Source: Fictibacillus halophilus
Lineage (GTDB): Bacteria; Bacillota; Bacilli; Bacillales; Fictibacillaceae
Assembly (NCBI RefSeq): GCF_016401385.1
Contig: NZ_JAEACF010000001.1
Location: 930,001 to 994,000 of the forward strand
Direction: 5' to 3'
Length of the DNA stretch: 64,000 bases
Part shown: piece after piece, positions 1 to 9,965 of the stretch
Numbering within the stretch: position 1 is the stretch's first letter
Layout: the number at the start of each line of letters is the position of its first letter
Notes under the pieces: generated by a model
The model's input: only the letters and a program-made list of their open reading frames with translations
What the model was told of the DNA's origin: nothing
The model's database searches: none
Translations under genes and position numbers: made by a program

Positions 1-728
1 TCAACAACTTGCTGCAATCTATGAATGTTTGAAGCAAAAGTAGCAAAGATCACTCGGCCTTCCATTTTTCTGAAGATGTCTTGAATGCTTTCTCCGACGC
101 GTCTTTCAGATAGTGTAAACCCAGGAACTTCACTATTTGTTGAATCAGAAAGTAAGCAGAGTACACCTTCTTTTCCGATCTCAGCCATTTTCGTTAAGTT
201 TGCAGGTTCGCCGACAGGCGTGAAATCGAATTTAAAGTCACCTGTATGAACAATGTTTCCTGGTGGCGTTTTCACTACAAGTCCATAAGAATCTGGAATA
301 CTGTGCGTTGTTCTAAAGAAACTTACAGATGTTTTACGGAATTTAATAACGTCATCCTCAGTAATTTCATGTAACTGTGCACGGCGAAGCAAACCGTGTT
401 CTTCAAGCTTGTTCTTGATCAGAGCAAGGGCGAGTTTACCACCATAAATCGGGATGTTCACTTGTCTTAAAAGATAAGGAATACCTCCAATATGATCTTC
501 GTGTCCATGAGTGATAAATAACCCTTTAATTTTGTCTTCATTCTTAACAAGGTACGTATAATCTGGAATTACGTAATCAATTCCTAAAAGTTCATCTTCT
601 GGAAATTTAATTCCTGCATCAATAAGGATGATCTCATCTTGAAATTGAACGGCATACGTATTTTTACCGATTTCTCCTAAACCGCCAAGTGCGAAAACGG
701 CGGCTTGATGATTTTTTACAAATTTCAT
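1..728 (-). CDS. rnjA: Ribonuclease J1 (5' part, runs off the left edge)
   Basis: Metallo-beta-lactamase/beta-CASP RNase with 5' exonuclease and endonuclease activity, central to mRNA turnover and rRNA maturation in Bacilli. About 242 N-terminal residues are visible. The metal-binding motif HGHEDH lies at residues 74-79, the positions of the B. subtilis enzyme, followed by a conserved HTGDFKFD segment. The ATG is preceded by rpoY with only 3 bases between the two genes, the known rpoY-rnjA pairing, so they are almost certainly cotranscribed. The C-terminal part, including the rest of the beta-CASP and dimerisation regions, lies outside the window. Confidence 0.96.
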   Translation of the reverse strand, partial: MKFVKNHQAAVFALGGLGEIGKNTYAVQFQDEIILIDAGIKFPEDELLGIDYVIPDYTYLVKNEDKIKGLFITHGHEDHIGGIPYLLRQVNIPIYGGKLALALIKNKLEEHGLLRRAQLHEITEDDVIKFRKTSVSFFRTTHSIPDSYGLVVKTPPGNIVHTGDFKFDFTPVGEPANLTKMAEIGKEGVLCLLSDSTNSEVPGFTLSERRVGESIQDIFRKMEGRVIFATFASNIHRLQQVV

Positions 729-731
729 AAA

Positions 732-941
732 TTATACATTCTCCAATTCCAATGAATTCGTGTCTTTTTCATACTCAAGAAATTTACCGTTAATTTCTTG
801 TATGTACTCAATGTTATATTTGCGGTCAGCCAGCTTTTTACGTACGTCGTTAATTGTTTCCGCTTCTACGTAAACTGTTTTAGTGTGTTCACGAACAGGA
901 ACCTCTGTTAAGCTAGTTTGAAAAAATACTTTAAAAATCAT
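732..941 (-). CDS. rpoY: RNA polymerase epsilon subunit RpoY (YkzG)
   Basis: Small (69 aa) accessory subunit of Firmicute RNA polymerase. The protein begins MIFKVFFQ and carries the family feature of an acidic single domain rich in charged residues. A GGAG ribosome site sits just upstream of the ATG. It lies directly before rnjA, its usual partner, which supports the call more than sequence alone. Function in B. subtilis is mild: it binds core polymerase and has been linked to protection against phage and stress. No irregularity seen. Confidence 0.9.
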   Translation of the reverse strand: MIFKVFFQTSLTEVPVREHTKTVYVEAETINDVRKKLADRKYNIEYIQEINGKFLEYEKDTNSLELENV

Positions 942-988
942 ATTTCATGTCTCCTTACCGGTCTGTAGTTTTTGAGTTTCTTCGTCCT

Positions 989-1017
989 ATTATAAAGGAA
1001 AGTGACATGTTTTTCAT
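989..1017 (-). promoter_or_regulatory. Possible rpoY-rnjA promoter
   Basis: On the minus strand a perfect TATAAT lies at 994-989, about 50 bases before the rpoY start. The expected -35 place (1017-1012, ATGAAA) matches poorly, so this rests mainly on the -10 box and the position. Confidence 0.35.
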
Positions 1018-1092
1018 GTTTTTTCATAATGCATCATTGGAAAACCACAAAAATATAAAAATAATAACTGTTAAGCTATAGAGAATATCCTA

Positions 1093-1133
1093 TATAATTA
1101 CCTTAGTTAAGAGGAAAACTTAACTTAGTTAAG
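1093..1133 (+). promoter_or_regulatory. Promoter -10 with repeated symmetric operator before the EamA transporter
   Basis: A perfect TATAAT lies at 1093-1098. Directly after it the 10-mer CTTAGTTAAG occurs twice (1102-1111 and 1124-1133); the second copy is half of a perfect 7+1+7 inverted repeat, CTTAACT-T-AGTTAAG (1119-1133). A symmetric site just downstream of the transcription start is typical of repressor control, for instance by MarR- or TetR-type proteins. No regulator gene is adjacent, and the -35 is weak. The operator also overlaps the end of the small minus-strand reading frame at 1125-1208. Confidence 0.45.
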
Positions 1134-1208
1134 AATTAGTTTTCCGTTATTATTTTGTTGTCTTACCCATTTCCTAAGTTTCTTTAATAAGCGCGTTCTC
1201 ATCTTCAT
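1125..1208 (-). CDS. Possible 27-residue cationic small protein
   Basis: A short frame starting ATG at 1208 with a strong GGAGGG ribosome site 6 bases upstream and ending TAA at 1127-1125. It would encode a very basic peptide (MKMRTRLLKKLRKW..., ending NGKLILN) with ten Lys/Arg in 27 residues and an amphipathic-looking N-terminal half. I do not recognise the family. It lies between the EamA transporter (opposite strand) and rpoY (same strand). The ribosome site is the main support; so short a frame can occur by chance. Confidence 0.35.
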   Translation of the reverse strand: MKMRTRLLKKLRKWVRQQNNNGKLILN

Positions 1209-1322
1209 TTATTACCCTCCATGACACTTTTTATTACTAGTATGTCTAGTTGAATAGATATTTTTAGAGGGAAATTGTTACATTTTTTATTGCTGTTTTT
1301 TAAATCTGTGGAGGTTAATTTG

Positions 1323-2234
1323 ATGAAATTATATTCAGCGCTTTTCGTTTTAAGTTTAATATGGGGAATGTCTTTTTTATTTATAAAGGTCTTACTTGGC
1401 ATATTCGATCCTTGGCAAATTGTTTTTATTCGTTGTTTGGTAGGAATAATTACGATCGTTCCTTTGTTCTTAATTAGTAGACAAAAAGTTGATTGGAAAA
1501 CACTTCCCGTGAAGAAGTTGCTTCTCGTTGGCTTTTTGAATGCTGGTCTTCCTTGGGGGCTGATTGCTTGGAGTGAAACTTTCTTAGATAGCGGGTATAC
1601 GGCTATATTGAATGCGACCACTCCGATCTGGACGTCGATGATGGGTGTATTCTTTTTCTCCATTACACTACAATGGAAACAATGGACAGGGGTAATTGTC
1701 GGTTTTGTTGGTATTCTATTGTTAATGGATATTGATGCTCCTGGATTGACCAAGAATCAGCTGGGCTTAGGAATTATTTTGATGCTAGCAGCTACGTGTT
1801 GTTATGGATACAGTTCGCAATACGCAAAAAAACACCTGCAGGATACAACCGTTTGGGTCACTGCTTCTTCTACACTTTTTGCGGGTTTGCTTTTAAGTGC
1901 ATTTATGATGTTATTGACGGAGGGGTGGAAATTACCTGAAGATCCTCTTAACTACAATGTTTTACTTTCTATTATCGGTCTTGGAGTCTTTGGTTCAGGT
2001 ATAGCATACTTGCTTTATTATTTTATGATTTCTGCAGGTTCAGCCGAGTTTGCTACTCTTGTTACGTACTTAGTTCCTGTATCAGCCTTCATGTGGGGAA
2101 GCGTCTTGTTAGACGAGAGAATCCATCCAAGTGCATTTTGGGGCTTGCTGCTTATTTTTGCGGGAGTCTATTTAACGGGTAAGAGAGGGAAGAAAAAGAA
2201 CGATTTGAATTTAGAACACGACAGAACGGCCTGA
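1323..2234 (+). CDS. EamA (drug/metabolite transporter) family membrane protein
   Basis: A 303-residue protein of about ten hydrophobic helices, the length and layout of DMT/EamA transporters: two repeats of five helices, the first opening with the family pattern LIWGMSFLFIK and the second near residue 150. The substrate cannot be read from sequence; relatives export amino acids, purines or drugs. The ATG at 1323 is chosen because GGAGG sits 6 bases upstream; an in-frame ATG at 1275 lacks a ribosome site. A long leader (about 190 bases) separates it from the -10/operator at 1093-1133. The C-terminal tail is Lys-rich and cytoplasmic. Confidence 0.85.
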   Translation: MKLYSALFVLSLIWGMSFLFIKVLLGIFDPWQIVFIRCLVGIITIVPLFLISRQKVDWKTLPVKKLLLVGFLNAGLPWGLIAWSETFLDSGYTAILNATTPIWTSMMGVFFFSITLQWKQWTGVIVGFVGILLLMDIDAPGLTKNQLGLGIILMLAATCCYGYSSQYAKKHLQDTTVWVTASSTLFAGLLLSAFMMLLTEGWKLPEDPLNYNVLLSIIGLGVFGSGIAYLLYYFMISAGSAEFATLVTYLVPVSAFMWGSVLLDERIHPSAFWGLLLIFAGVYLTGKRGKKKNDLNLEHDRTA

Positions 2235-2245
2235 AAATTCAAAAA

Positions 2246-2282
2246 AACTCACTAAGCCGGTATTCCAACTTAGTGAGTTTTT
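2246..2282 (+). terminator. Bidirectional terminator between EamA gene and def
   Basis: Perfect 11-bp stem AACTCACTAAG (2246-2256) / CTTAGTGAGTT (2269-2279), with T's on the plus strand and A's before it that serve the minus strand. Both genes converge on it. Confidence 0.85.
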
Positions 2283-2293
2283 CTATTTATCGC

Positions 2294-2845
2294 CTATCTT
2301 ATAACAACAGAATTTGCAGGTGGTTCAAAAGGTTGTTTTTCATTGATTCGGTCATAGAACATGATACCGTCTAAATGATCAAGTTCATGTTGAAAACAAA
2401 TACCAGGAAGTCCTTTTAATTTTATGTTAACCTCTGAGCCATCAGGTGTGAACCCTTTTACAGTAACCTTTGCATATCGAGGTACAAGTCCAGGTACTTC
2501 TCTGTCTACAGACAAGCATCCTTCTCCACCGTCTAGATAGGTCATCTGAACCGAATGACTGACAATCTTTGGATTTAACAGTGCATAACTGTATAAATTT
2601 CCGTTTTCATCTGATACATGAAAAGCAAAAATTCGTTTTGAGATTCCAATTTGAGGAGCAGCTATTCCAATTCCGGGTCTTAAATTGTATTTTGCCGCAA
2701 TTTCTGGATCTTGGCTGTTCTTTACAAATTCAAGAAGCTGATTAGCTATTTTAATATCTTCATCTGAAAATGGATAAGGTACTTCAACTGCTTTTTGTCT
2801 AAGTGTTGGGTGACCCTCTCTTATAACATCTTTCATCGTTAACAC
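2294..2845 (-). CDS. def: Peptide deformylase
   Basis: Removes the formyl group from the N-terminal methionine of new proteins; a metal (Fe/Zn) hydrolase. All three family motifs are present: GIGIAAPQ (motif 1), EGCLS (motif 2, metal-ligand Cys) and QHELDH (motif 3, HExxH). At 183 aa it is the size of the B. subtilis YkrB/DefB type-2 enzyme, and the insertions of that type are present. The GTG at 2845 is preferred: it is 8 bases from GGAGG and gives MLTMKDV, aligning with the B. subtilis start, while a TTG two codons upstream lies too close. The lipoprotein gene ykyA that follows it in B. subtilis is absent. Confidence 0.94.
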   Translation of the reverse strand: MLTMKDVIREGHPTLRQKAVEVPYPFSDEDIKIANQLLEFVKNSQDPEIAAKYNLRPGIGIAAPQIGISKRIFAFHVSDENGNLYSYALLNPKIVSHSVQMTYLDGGEGCLSVDREVPGLVPRYAKVTVKGFTPDGSEVNIKLKGLPGICFQHELDHLDGIMFYDRINEKQPFEPPANSVVIR

Positions 2846-4470
<1,625 letters not shown>

Positions 4471-4471
4471 T

Positions 4472-5449
4472 ATGGCTCAAATGACTATGATTCAAGCAAT
4501 TACAGACGCTATGCGCAATGAATTAAAAAACAATGAACAAGTTCTTGTTTTCGGTGAAGACGTAGGTCAAAACGGTGGTGTTTTCCGTGCTACTGAAGGG
4601 CTTCAAAAAGAATTTGGCGAAGACCGCGTTTTTGATACTCCGCTAGCTGAGTCTGGAATTGGGGGACTTGCAATAGGTCTTGGGCTTACAGGTTTCCGTC
4701 CAGTAATGGAGATTCAGTTCTTCGGTTTTGTTTTTGAAGTTTTTGATTCAGTTGCTGCACAAATGGGTCGTATGAGATACCGTTCAGGTGGGGTTTACAC
4801 TTCTCCAGTAACAATCCGTTCACCATTTGGTGGAGGCGTTAAAACACCGGAGCTTCATGCAGACAGCCTTGAAGGGTTAATGTACCAAACTCCTGGTATC
4901 AAAGTAGTTATTCCTTCAACTCCATATGACGCGAAAGGTCTATTAATCTCTGCAATTCGTGATAATGATCCAGTAGTTTATCTAGAACATATGAAATTAT
5001 ACCGTTCTTTCCGTGGCGAAGTGCCAGAGGAAGAATACACGATCGAACTTGGGAAAGCAGATGTGAAGCGTGAAGGTAAAGATGTATCTATCATTACTTA
5101 CGGTGCTATGGTTCACGCATCATTAAAAGCTGCTGAAGAATTAGAAAAAGAAGGCATCTCTGCTGAAGTTATCGACCTTCGTACAATCAGCCCGCTTGAT
5201 ATCGAAACAATCATGGCGTCTGTTGAAAAAACAGGACGAGCGATTGTGGTGCAAGAAGCACAGAAGCAAGCTGGTATTGGAGCGTTCGTTGTAGCTGAAA
5301 TCAACGACCGTGCAATCCTTCACTTAGAAGCACCTGTACTGCGTGTTACTGCACCAGACACAGTGTTCCCATACGCTTCTGCAGAAGATGTTTGGATTCC
5401 AGATCATCGTGATATTGTAGATAAAGCAAAGAAAGTCTACAATTTCTAA
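4472..5449 (+). CDS. pdhB: Pyruvate dehydrogenase E1 component, beta subunit
   Basis: Second half of the E1 heterotetramer, completing the ThDP site. The 325 residues equal the usual length. Typical segments are [16 protein letters not shown] near the N-terminus, with the ThDP-contacting Glu, the central [15 protein letters not shown] and the C-terminal transketolase domain with [15 protein letters not shown] sequence. The start is one base after pdhA, with AAGGAG inside the end of pdhA, so the two subunits are translated together. A strong hairpin follows before pdhC. Confidence 0.97.
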   Translation: MAQMTMIQAITDAMRNELKNNEQVLVFGEDVGQNGGVFRATEGLQKEFGEDRVFDTPLAESGIGGLAIGLGLTGFRPVMEIQFFGFVFEVFDSVAAQMGRMRYRSGGVYTSPVTIRSPFGGGVKTPELHADSLEGLMYQTPGIKVVIPSTPYDAKGLLISAIRDNDPVVYLEHMKLYRSFRGEVPEEEYTIELGKADVKREGKDVSIITYGAMVHASLKAAEELEKEGISAEVIDLRTISPLDIETIMASVEKTGRAIVVQEAQKQAGIGAFVVAEINDRAILHLEAPVLRVTAPDTVFPYASAEDVWIPDHRDIVDKAKKVYNF

Positions 5450-5462
5450 AAAAATGAATGTT

Positions 5463-5502
5463 AGCTGAAAGAGACGTCTGTACTAGACTGTTTCTTTCAG
5501 CT
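5463..5502 (+). other. Strong intercistronic hairpin between pdhB and pdhC
   Basis: AGCTGAAAGA (5463-5472) pairs perfectly with TCTTTCAGCT (5493-5502), and the stem continues inward with further pairs (GTCT/AGAC) around one bulge. No T-run follows, so it is not a standard terminator. It could stabilise or process the mRNA so that E1 and E2/E3 are made in different amounts. Confidence 0.6.
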
Positions 5503-5552
5503 CTTTCACATCAGTGACGAAAAAGATTGTTATAAAATAGGAGGCGTTAATC

Positions 5553-6884
5553 GTGGCATTTGAATTTAAGCTTCCCGATATTGGAGAAGGAATTCACGAA
5601 GGTGAAATTGTAAAGTGGTTTGTAAAAGCAGGGGACGAAGTTAAAGAAGACGATATCCTGCTTGAAGTACAAAACGATAAAGCTGTAGTTGAAATTCCAT
5701 CACCTGTAGACGGTAAAATTCTTGAATTAAAAGTAGATGAAGGAACAGTATCTGTTGTTGGTGATGTTCTAGTAACAATCGAAGCAGAAGGTGAAATTCC
5801 TGCTGATGCACATGGCAGCAGTGAAGAAGCTCCAGAACAGCCTAAAGCTGAAGAAGAAAAGAATGTGACTGCTGAACAAGCTAAAGAAGCTGACAAATCA
5901 GAAGCTAAAACAGATAAAACTGAAGATACAGCAAAAGAAGAACCAGCAGACGAATCTAAGCGAGTTATTGCAATGCCTTCTGTTCGTAAATATGCTCGTG
6001 AAAAAGAAGTTGATATTCGTAAAGTACAAGGTTCTGGCGATAACGGACGTGTACTAAAAGAAGATATCGACAAATTCGTAAGTGGCGGCGGAGCAGCTGA
6101 AGCAGCACCACAAGCGACTGATGCTGAAGCAGCTCCAAAAGCTGAAGCGAAGAAAGAAGCGCCTAAAGCTATTCCAGCAGGAGAAATGGAAACTCGTGAA
6201 AAGATCAAAGGAATTAGAAAAGCGATCTCAAAAGCGATGGTTAACTCCAAACATACAGCTCCGCATGTTACACTAATGGATGAAGTGGACGTTACTGATC
6301 TTGTTGCACACCGTAAGAAATTTAAGCAAGTTGCTGCAGACAAAGGCATCAAGCTTACTTATCTTCCATACGTGGTGAAAGCATTAACATCTGCACTACG
6401 TGAATACCCTGTGCTTAATGCATCAATTGACGATGCAAACGAAGAAATCGTGTACAAGCACTATTACAACATCGGTATTGCGGCAGATACAGATAACGGT
6501 CTAATGGTACCAGTTGTAAAAGAAGCGGATCGTAAATCTATCTTCAAAATCTCTTCTGAAATCAATGAGTTAGCTACTAAAGCACGTGATGGTAAGCTTT
6601 CTGGTGAAGAGATGAAGGGCGGATCTTGTACGATTACGAATATCGGTTCTGCAGGCGGTCAATGGTTCACACCAGTAATCAACCACCCAGAAGTTGCGAT
6701 CTTAGGTATCGGCCGTATTGCTGAAAAAGCAGTTGTTAAAGACGGAGAAGTAGTTGTAGCTCCTGTTTTAGCTCTATCTCTTAGCTTTGACCACCGTCTG
6801 ATCGATGGTGCAACAGCTCAAAATGCATTGAATCACATTAAGCGTTTATTGAACGATCCACAACTATTAGTAATGGAGGCGTAA
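5553..6884 (+). CDS. pdhC: Dihydrolipoamide acetyltransferase (E2 of pyruvate dehydrogenase)
   Basis: Core-forming E2 that takes the acetyl group from E1 and passes it to CoA. Domain order: lipoyl domain (about 1-78) with the lipoylated Lys42 in the NDKA motif; an acidic/Ala-Lys linker; the E1/E3-binding domain (about 139-176) with [11 protein letters not shown]; a second Ala-rich linker; and the catalytic domain ending with DHRLIDG, active-site His414. One lipoyl domain, as in B. subtilis. 443 aa. GTG start with GGAGG 7 bases upstream. Separated from pdhB by about 100 bases holding a hairpin. Confidence 0.97.
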   Translation: MAFEFKLPDIGEGIHEGEIVKWFVKAGDEVKEDDILLEVQNDKAVVEIPSPVDGKILELKVDEGTVSVVGDVLVTIEAEGEIPADAHGSSEEAPEQPKAEEEKNVTAEQAKEADKSEAKTDKTEDTAKEEPADESKRVIAMPSVRKYAREKEVDIRKVQGSGDNGRVLKEDIDKFVSGGGAAEAAPQATDAEAAPKAEAKKEAPKAIPAGEMETREKIKGIRKAISKAMVNSKHTAPHVTLMDEVDVTDLVAHRKKFKQVAADKGIKLTYLPYVVKALTSALREYPVLNASIDDANEEIVYKHYYNIGIAADTDNGLMVPVVKEADRKSIFKISSEINELATKARDGKLSGEEMKGGSCTITNIGSAGGQWFTPVINHPEVAILGIGRIAEKAVVKDGEVVVAPVLALSLSFDHRLIDGATAQNALNHIKRLLNDPQLLVMEA

Positions 6885-6888
6885 TTCG

Positions 6889-8301
6889 ATGGTAGTAGGA
6901 GATTTTCCAATTGAGTTAGACACACTTGTCATAGGTTCAGGTCCTGGGGGATATGTTGCAGCAATTCGTGCAGCACAATTAGGACAAAAAGTGGCTATTG
7001 CGGAAAAGGCAGAAATGGGCGGCGTTTGTTTGAACGTTGGTTGTATTCCATCAAAAGCTTTAATTAATGCAGGTCACCGTGTAGAACATGCTAATCACTC
7101 TGAAGATATGGGGATTACTGTTGATAACGTAACAGTGGATTTCAGCAAAGTTCAAGACTGGAAAGCAGGCATCGTTAAGAAGCTTACTGGCGGAGTAGAA
7201 GGACTTTTAAAAGGAAATAAAGTTGAAATCATTCGTGGTGAAGCTTATTTCGTAAATGAAAACACTGTTCGTATCATGGATGAGAAGAACTCTCAAACAT
7301 ACACGTTCAAAAATGCGATCATCGCTACTGGTTCACGTCCTATTGAAATCCCAGGTTTCAAATGGAGTGACCGTATTATCTCTTCTACAGGAGCTCTTGC
7401 TCTTAAAGAAATTCCTAAGAAGATGGTAGTTATCGGTGGCGGTTATATCGGTATGGAGCTTGGAACAGCTTATGCGAACTTCGGTACTGAAGTAACAATC
7501 CTTGAAGGAAGCAAACAAATCCTTCCTGGTTTTGAAAAGCAAATGAGCCAAGTCGTTTCAAAACGCTTAAAGAAAAAAGGCAACGTAGAAGTATTTACTG
7601 AAGCAATGGCTAAAGGCGTTGAAGAAACAAAAGACGGAGTTACTGTAACAGCTGAAATCAAAGGTGAGTCTAAGACATTTGAAGCTGACTATGTTCTTGT
7701 TACTGTAGGCCGTCGCCCTAATACAGAAGAACTTGGTCTTGAGCAAGTTGGTGTTGAAATGACTGAACGCGGTCTGATCAAAATCAACAAAAAAGCTCAA
7801 ACAAACGTTAGCGGTATCTATGCAATCGGTGATGTAGTTGAAGGTCCAGCGCTTGCTCACAAAGCTTCTTACGAAGGTAAAGTAGCAGCGGAAGTAATCT
7901 CAGGACATGCTGCAGAAATCGATTACATGGCTATCCCGGCTGTAGTGTTCACAGATCCTGAACTTGCTACAGTTGGTTACGACGAGAAATCTGCTAAAGA
8001 AGCAGGATTTGATGTTAAAGCATCTAAATTCCCATTCGCAGCTAATGGTCGTGCTCTATCTATGAACGAGACAGATGGTTTCATGAAACTGATCACTCGT
8101 AAAGAAGATGGACTTGTACTAGGAGCTCAAATTGCTGGTGGAAATGCATCTGATATGATCGCAGAACTAGGATTGGCAATCGAAGCGGGTATGACTGCTG
8201 AAGACATCGCTATGACTATTCACGCTCATCCGACTTTCGGAGAAATTTCTATGGAAGCAGCTGAAGTTGCAATCGGACTTCCTGTACACATTGTAAAATA
8301 A
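6889..8301 (+). CDS. pdhD: Dihydrolipoamide dehydrogenase (E3)
   Basis: Flavoprotein that reoxidises dihydrolipoamide using NAD; shared by 2-oxoacid dehydrogenase complexes. FAD motif GSGPGG near residues 16-21, redox pair Cys47/Cys52 in CLNVGC, NAD motif [12 protein letters not shown] in the middle, and the C-terminal HAHPTFGE with the catalytic His-Glu pair. 470 aa is the family length. The ATG lies 4 bases after the pdhC stop with GGAGG in the end of pdhC. A strong terminator follows, closing the operon. Confidence 0.97.
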   Translation: MVVGDFPIELDTLVIGSGPGGYVAAIRAAQLGQKVAIAEKAEMGGVCLNVGCIPSKALINAGHRVEHANHSEDMGITVDNVTVDFSKVQDWKAGIVKKLTGGVEGLLKGNKVEIIRGEAYFVNENTVRIMDEKNSQTYTFKNAIIATGSRPIEIPGFKWSDRIISSTGALALKEIPKKMVVIGGGYIGMELGTAYANFGTEVTILEGSKQILPGFEKQMSQVVSKRLKKKGNVEVFTEAMAKGVEETKDGVTVTAEIKGESKTFEADYVLVTVGRRPNTEELGLEQVGVEMTERGLIKINKKAQTNVSGIYAIGDVVEGPALAHKASYEGKVAAEVISGHAAEIDYMAIPAVVFTDPELATVGYDEKSAKEAGFDVKASKFPFAANGRALSMNETDGFMKLITRKEDGLVLGAQIAGGNASDMIAELGLAIEAGMTAEDIAMTIHAHPTFGEISMEAAEVAIGLPVHIVK

Positions 8302-8312
8302 ATAAACAAATG

Positions 8313-8355
8313 AATCCCCCTTGTGACTGTTTACAGCTCACAAGGGGGATTTTTT
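8313..8355 (+). terminator. Terminator of pdhABCD
   Basis: Perfect 14-bp stem AATCCCCCTTGTGA (8313-8326) / TCACAAGGGGGATT (8338-8351), 11-base loop, followed by T's. Confidence 0.93.
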
Positions 8356-8472
8356 CTGTTCAATCATATATAAGTAAATGCATCATAATCTTTATTTAAA
8401 AGCACTTGTCTGAAAACTTTACTCAACTGTTCTTTATCATAAAGATTATAAAAGATTTAAATGGAGGATGTA

Positions 8473-8703
8473 ATGAGAGTTTTCTTGTGTACGTTAATTC
8501 AAATGATTATGTGGTGCGGTTATTCAATCGTATTATTTCTCTCACATCACGACCATAGTTTTTACGAGACGATATTATTGTTTATGTTTGGTTATTTTAA
8601 TTTTTTAGTTGCTCAACGTCTGCATCTAAATAAATCTATTGCACTGAACATGACGCTATCGTTGACCATCATTTATATTACGGGTAAAGCGCTTATAGGC
8701 TGA
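8473..8703 (+). CDS. Small membrane protein of unknown function
   Basis: 76 residues with three hydrophobic segments (about 4-23, 30-46 and 55-75) and few charges; the first loop carries the run SHHDH. I do not recognise the family. The ATG at 8473 is chosen because GGAGG ends 5 bases before it; an ATG four codons earlier precedes the ribosome site. It stands alone between the pdh terminator and a gene on the other strand. B. subtilis has no obvious equivalent here, though the general pdhD-to-speA interval is kept. Confidence 0.6.
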   Translation: MRVFLCTLIQMIMWCGYSIVLFLSHHDHSFYETILLFMFGYFNFLVAQRLHLNKSIALNMTLSLTIIYITGKALIG

Positions 8704-8751
8704 CTTAACATAAAATAACGAAAAGGCAGCGAACATAGAGAGTTTTTCTGA

Positions 8752-9186
8752 TTATTTCTTCGGATAATAATACATCACTCTTCCATTAAAAAGATGAAGC
8801 TCACCTTTTAGTTTTGAAGCGATAAACTTGCAGAACTCATTGGCCTTGCCTTTATCACCGTGAGTTGAAATATCGGTTAGGGTAAATTGTATGTATTGTT
8901 TTTGTTTTTCTTGGTCTGCATCAGCTTCACTTTCCGTTCCAATACCAACTAAAATATATTTATTTTTTCTTTGATCTAATCCTTTTAAATAAAACCATTT
9001 TCCTTCAGCCTCTTCCTTTTCTTCAATCGTGTAAGGAAATGCTGCATCAGCATAGCCCCATGATAATTGTTCACCTGTTTTAGTCGTGATGGAACGATAA
9101 TACAGCAGCAGGTCCTTTAGTTCATCTATTGAAATCACTTGTTTTTCAGATGCTGGAACAAGCTTAACATAGGCACTTTGAGGCAT
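8752..9186 (-). CDS. Conserved hypothetical protein, DUF1885-like
   Basis: A 144-residue soluble protein, MPQSAYVKLV... ending VMYYYPKK, with a KTGEQLSWGY segment and alternating strand-like and charged stretches. It resembles the Bacillaceae DUF1885 family (a structure is known for a Geobacillus member, no function). That assignment is from memory and not certain. The ATG at 9186 has GGAG 8 bases upstream; the GTG at 9195 has no spacing from that site. An extended -10 (TGATATACT) lies about 50 bases upstream. Confidence 0.7.
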   Translation of the reverse strand: MPQSAYVKLVPASEKQVISIDELKDLLLYYRSITTKTGEQLSWGYADAAFPYTIEEKEEAEGKWFYLKGLDQRKNKYILVGIGTESEADADQEKQKQYIQFTLTDISTHGDKGKANEFCKFIASKLKGELHLFNGRVMYYYPKK

Positions 9187-9234
9187 GAGATCCACTCCAA
9201 TTTGTAATTTTTATCGTCATCTACACATATAAAT

Positions 9235-9243
9235 AGTATATCA
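9235..9243 (-). promoter_or_regulatory. Extended -10 promoter element for the DUF1885-like gene
   Basis: Reading on the minus strand, TGATATACT: a TG one base before TATACT, about 50 bases upstream of the ATG at 9186. A TTGTCA further upstream has a 19-base spacer to it. Confidence 0.5.
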
Positions 9244-9245
9244 TA

Positions 9246-9288
9246 TTTTAAGAAGATTTTGACAAATTGAGTTTGAAACTTCTTAAAA
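9246..9288. repeat. Perfect 10-bp inverted repeat between divergent genes
   Basis: TTTTAAGAAG (9246-9255) and CTTCTTAAAA (9279-9288), 23 bases apart, between the two divergent start regions. It borders the minus-strand -10 at 9235-9243 and includes TTGACA (9259-9264). It could be an operator for both genes; the arms are AT-rich, which weakens the case. Confidence 0.4.
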
Positions 9289-9397
9289 AAGGGAATTACT
9301 CTTACATTCAATGACACTTCTATTAGTATAGCTTATTTAATTTCAGTAATCAGACGACCCGATCGATGAACGAGGTAATCATACGAGGAGGGGTAAC

Positions 9398-9697
9398 ATG
9401 GAATGGTTTGAAAAATTGTATGACGAGAGTGAATCCGTTAATGTCAGGTTTGTAGGTTTTACTACAGATACAGTCAGGTATGATTTTGGCATTGTTTATA
9501 CGAATATGTTTTTTGGCAAGCCATTAGTAGTATGTATGCAAACAGGAAGATCAGCTTTATTAGATTCAAATGATATGCGTAATTTAGAATATATCAAGCA
9601 AGTCTTTCATATTAAAACGCTTAAAGAAGCTGAGGATCTTGCACTTTTCTTTGAAGAAGCTGTGCCAAATATTCATACTATTGAGCAGTATGATTAA
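9398..9697 (+). CDS. Conserved hypothetical protein, DUF3055-like
   Basis: 99 residues with the pattern VRFVGFTTDTVRYDFGIVYT then FFGKPLVVCMQTGR, which I associate with the DUF3055 family of Bacilli and Staphylococci (function unknown). Single soluble alpha/beta domain with an acidic C-terminus. Ribosome site GAGGAGGGG about 5 bases before the ATG. Monocistronic: it ends just upstream of the SR1 control region. The family call is by pattern memory only. Confidence 0.72.
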   Translation: MEWFEKLYDESESVNVRFVGFTTDTVRYDFGIVYTNMFFGKPLVVCMQTGRSALLDSNDMRNLEYIKQVFHIKTLKEAEDLALFFEEAVPNIHTIEQYD

Positions 9698-9714
9698 TCA
9701 GCATATTTTTTTAA

Positions 9715-9725
9715 TGTGTTATACT
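9715..9725 (+). promoter_or_regulatory. CcpN operator, upstream site
   Basis: TGTGTTATACT matches the published B. subtilis CcpN consensus TRTGHYATAYW (as I recall it) at all 11 positions. It lies 7 bases upstream of the SR1 -35 box, the arrangement expected for CcpN repression of SR1. Confidence 0.7.
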
Positions 9726-9732
9726 AAATGTG

Positions 9733-9761
9733 TTGACAAATTAAATGTGACATAATATTAT
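9733..9761 (+). promoter_or_regulatory. SR1 promoter (sigma A)
   Basis: TTGACA (9733-9738), 17-base spacer, TATTAT (9756-9761; five of six consensus bases). Predicted start near 9768 gives an RNA of about 199 bases to the terminator, close to the 205 bases known for B. subtilis SR1. A second TATAAT at 9767-9772 has no suitable -35. Confidence 0.8.
9746..9756 (+). promoter_or_regulatory. CcpN operator, downstream site overlapping the -10
   Basis: TGTGACATAAT matches TRTGHYATAYW at 10 of 11 positions and runs into the -10 box, so a bound repressor would contact the polymerase-binding region. Confidence 0.6.
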
Positions 9762-9771
9762 AAAGATATAA

Positions 9772-9786
9772 TCGTAAGCGCTTTCA
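9772..9786 (+). promoter_or_regulatory. CcpA cre box at the SR1 start
   Basis: TCGTAAGCGCTTTCA fits the relaxed cre pattern WTGNAANCGNWNNCW with one mismatch and holds the core AAGCGCTT. It lies just after the predicted transcription start, where CcpA usually represses. SR1 is known to be weakly CcpA-controlled in B. subtilis. Confidence 0.65.
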
Positions 9787-9809
9787 AAATGTGAAGGGAG
9801 ATGGAACGA

Positions 9810-9932
9810 ATGGGAGTAATCATTTGCCAAACGTGTGAAACAACAATTGAACATTTTGAAGAGGAAAAAGTGACCACTTTGTATTCAAACAAATGCCCAC
9901 ATTGCCATGAGCAAACGAATTTAGATAAGTAA
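9810..9932 (+). CDS. sr1P: SR1P, GapA-binding peptide
   Basis: A 40-residue peptide encoded within SR1. It starts MGVIICQTCE and has two CxxC pairs (CQTC and CPHC) around a central EEEKVTTLY segment, the layout of the SR1P family. In B. subtilis SR1P binds glyceraldehyde-3-phosphate dehydrogenase GapA, stabilises gapA mRNA and promotes the GapA/RNase J1 interaction; the RNase J1 gene is also in this window. Ribosome site AAGGGAG 9 bases before the ATG; an in-frame ATG three codons upstream sits too close to it. Too short for standard gene finders. Confidence 0.88.
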   Translation: MGVIICQTCETTIEHFEEEKVTTLYSNKCPHCHEQTNLDK

Positions 9933-9933
9933 C

Positions 9934-9965
9934 AAAAAAGAAGACCTCTCATGGTCTTCTTTTTT
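9934..9965 (+). terminator. SR1 terminator, also able to serve speA
   Basis: Perfect 13-bp stem AAAAAAGAAGACC (9934-9946) / GGTCTTCTTTTTT (9953-9965), 6-base loop. The A/T ends make it work in both directions; speA ends at 9974 on the other strand. Confidence 0.9.

Noticed and set aside
1205..1753. 182-codon minus-strand reading frame
   Set aside because: Lies antisense over the EamA transporter gene, has no ribosome site and an unnatural composition.
5594..6352. 252-codon minus-strand reading frame
   Set aside because: Antisense to the Ala/Glu/Lys-rich linkers of pdhC; Ser/Ala-rich translation is a shadow of that codon use.
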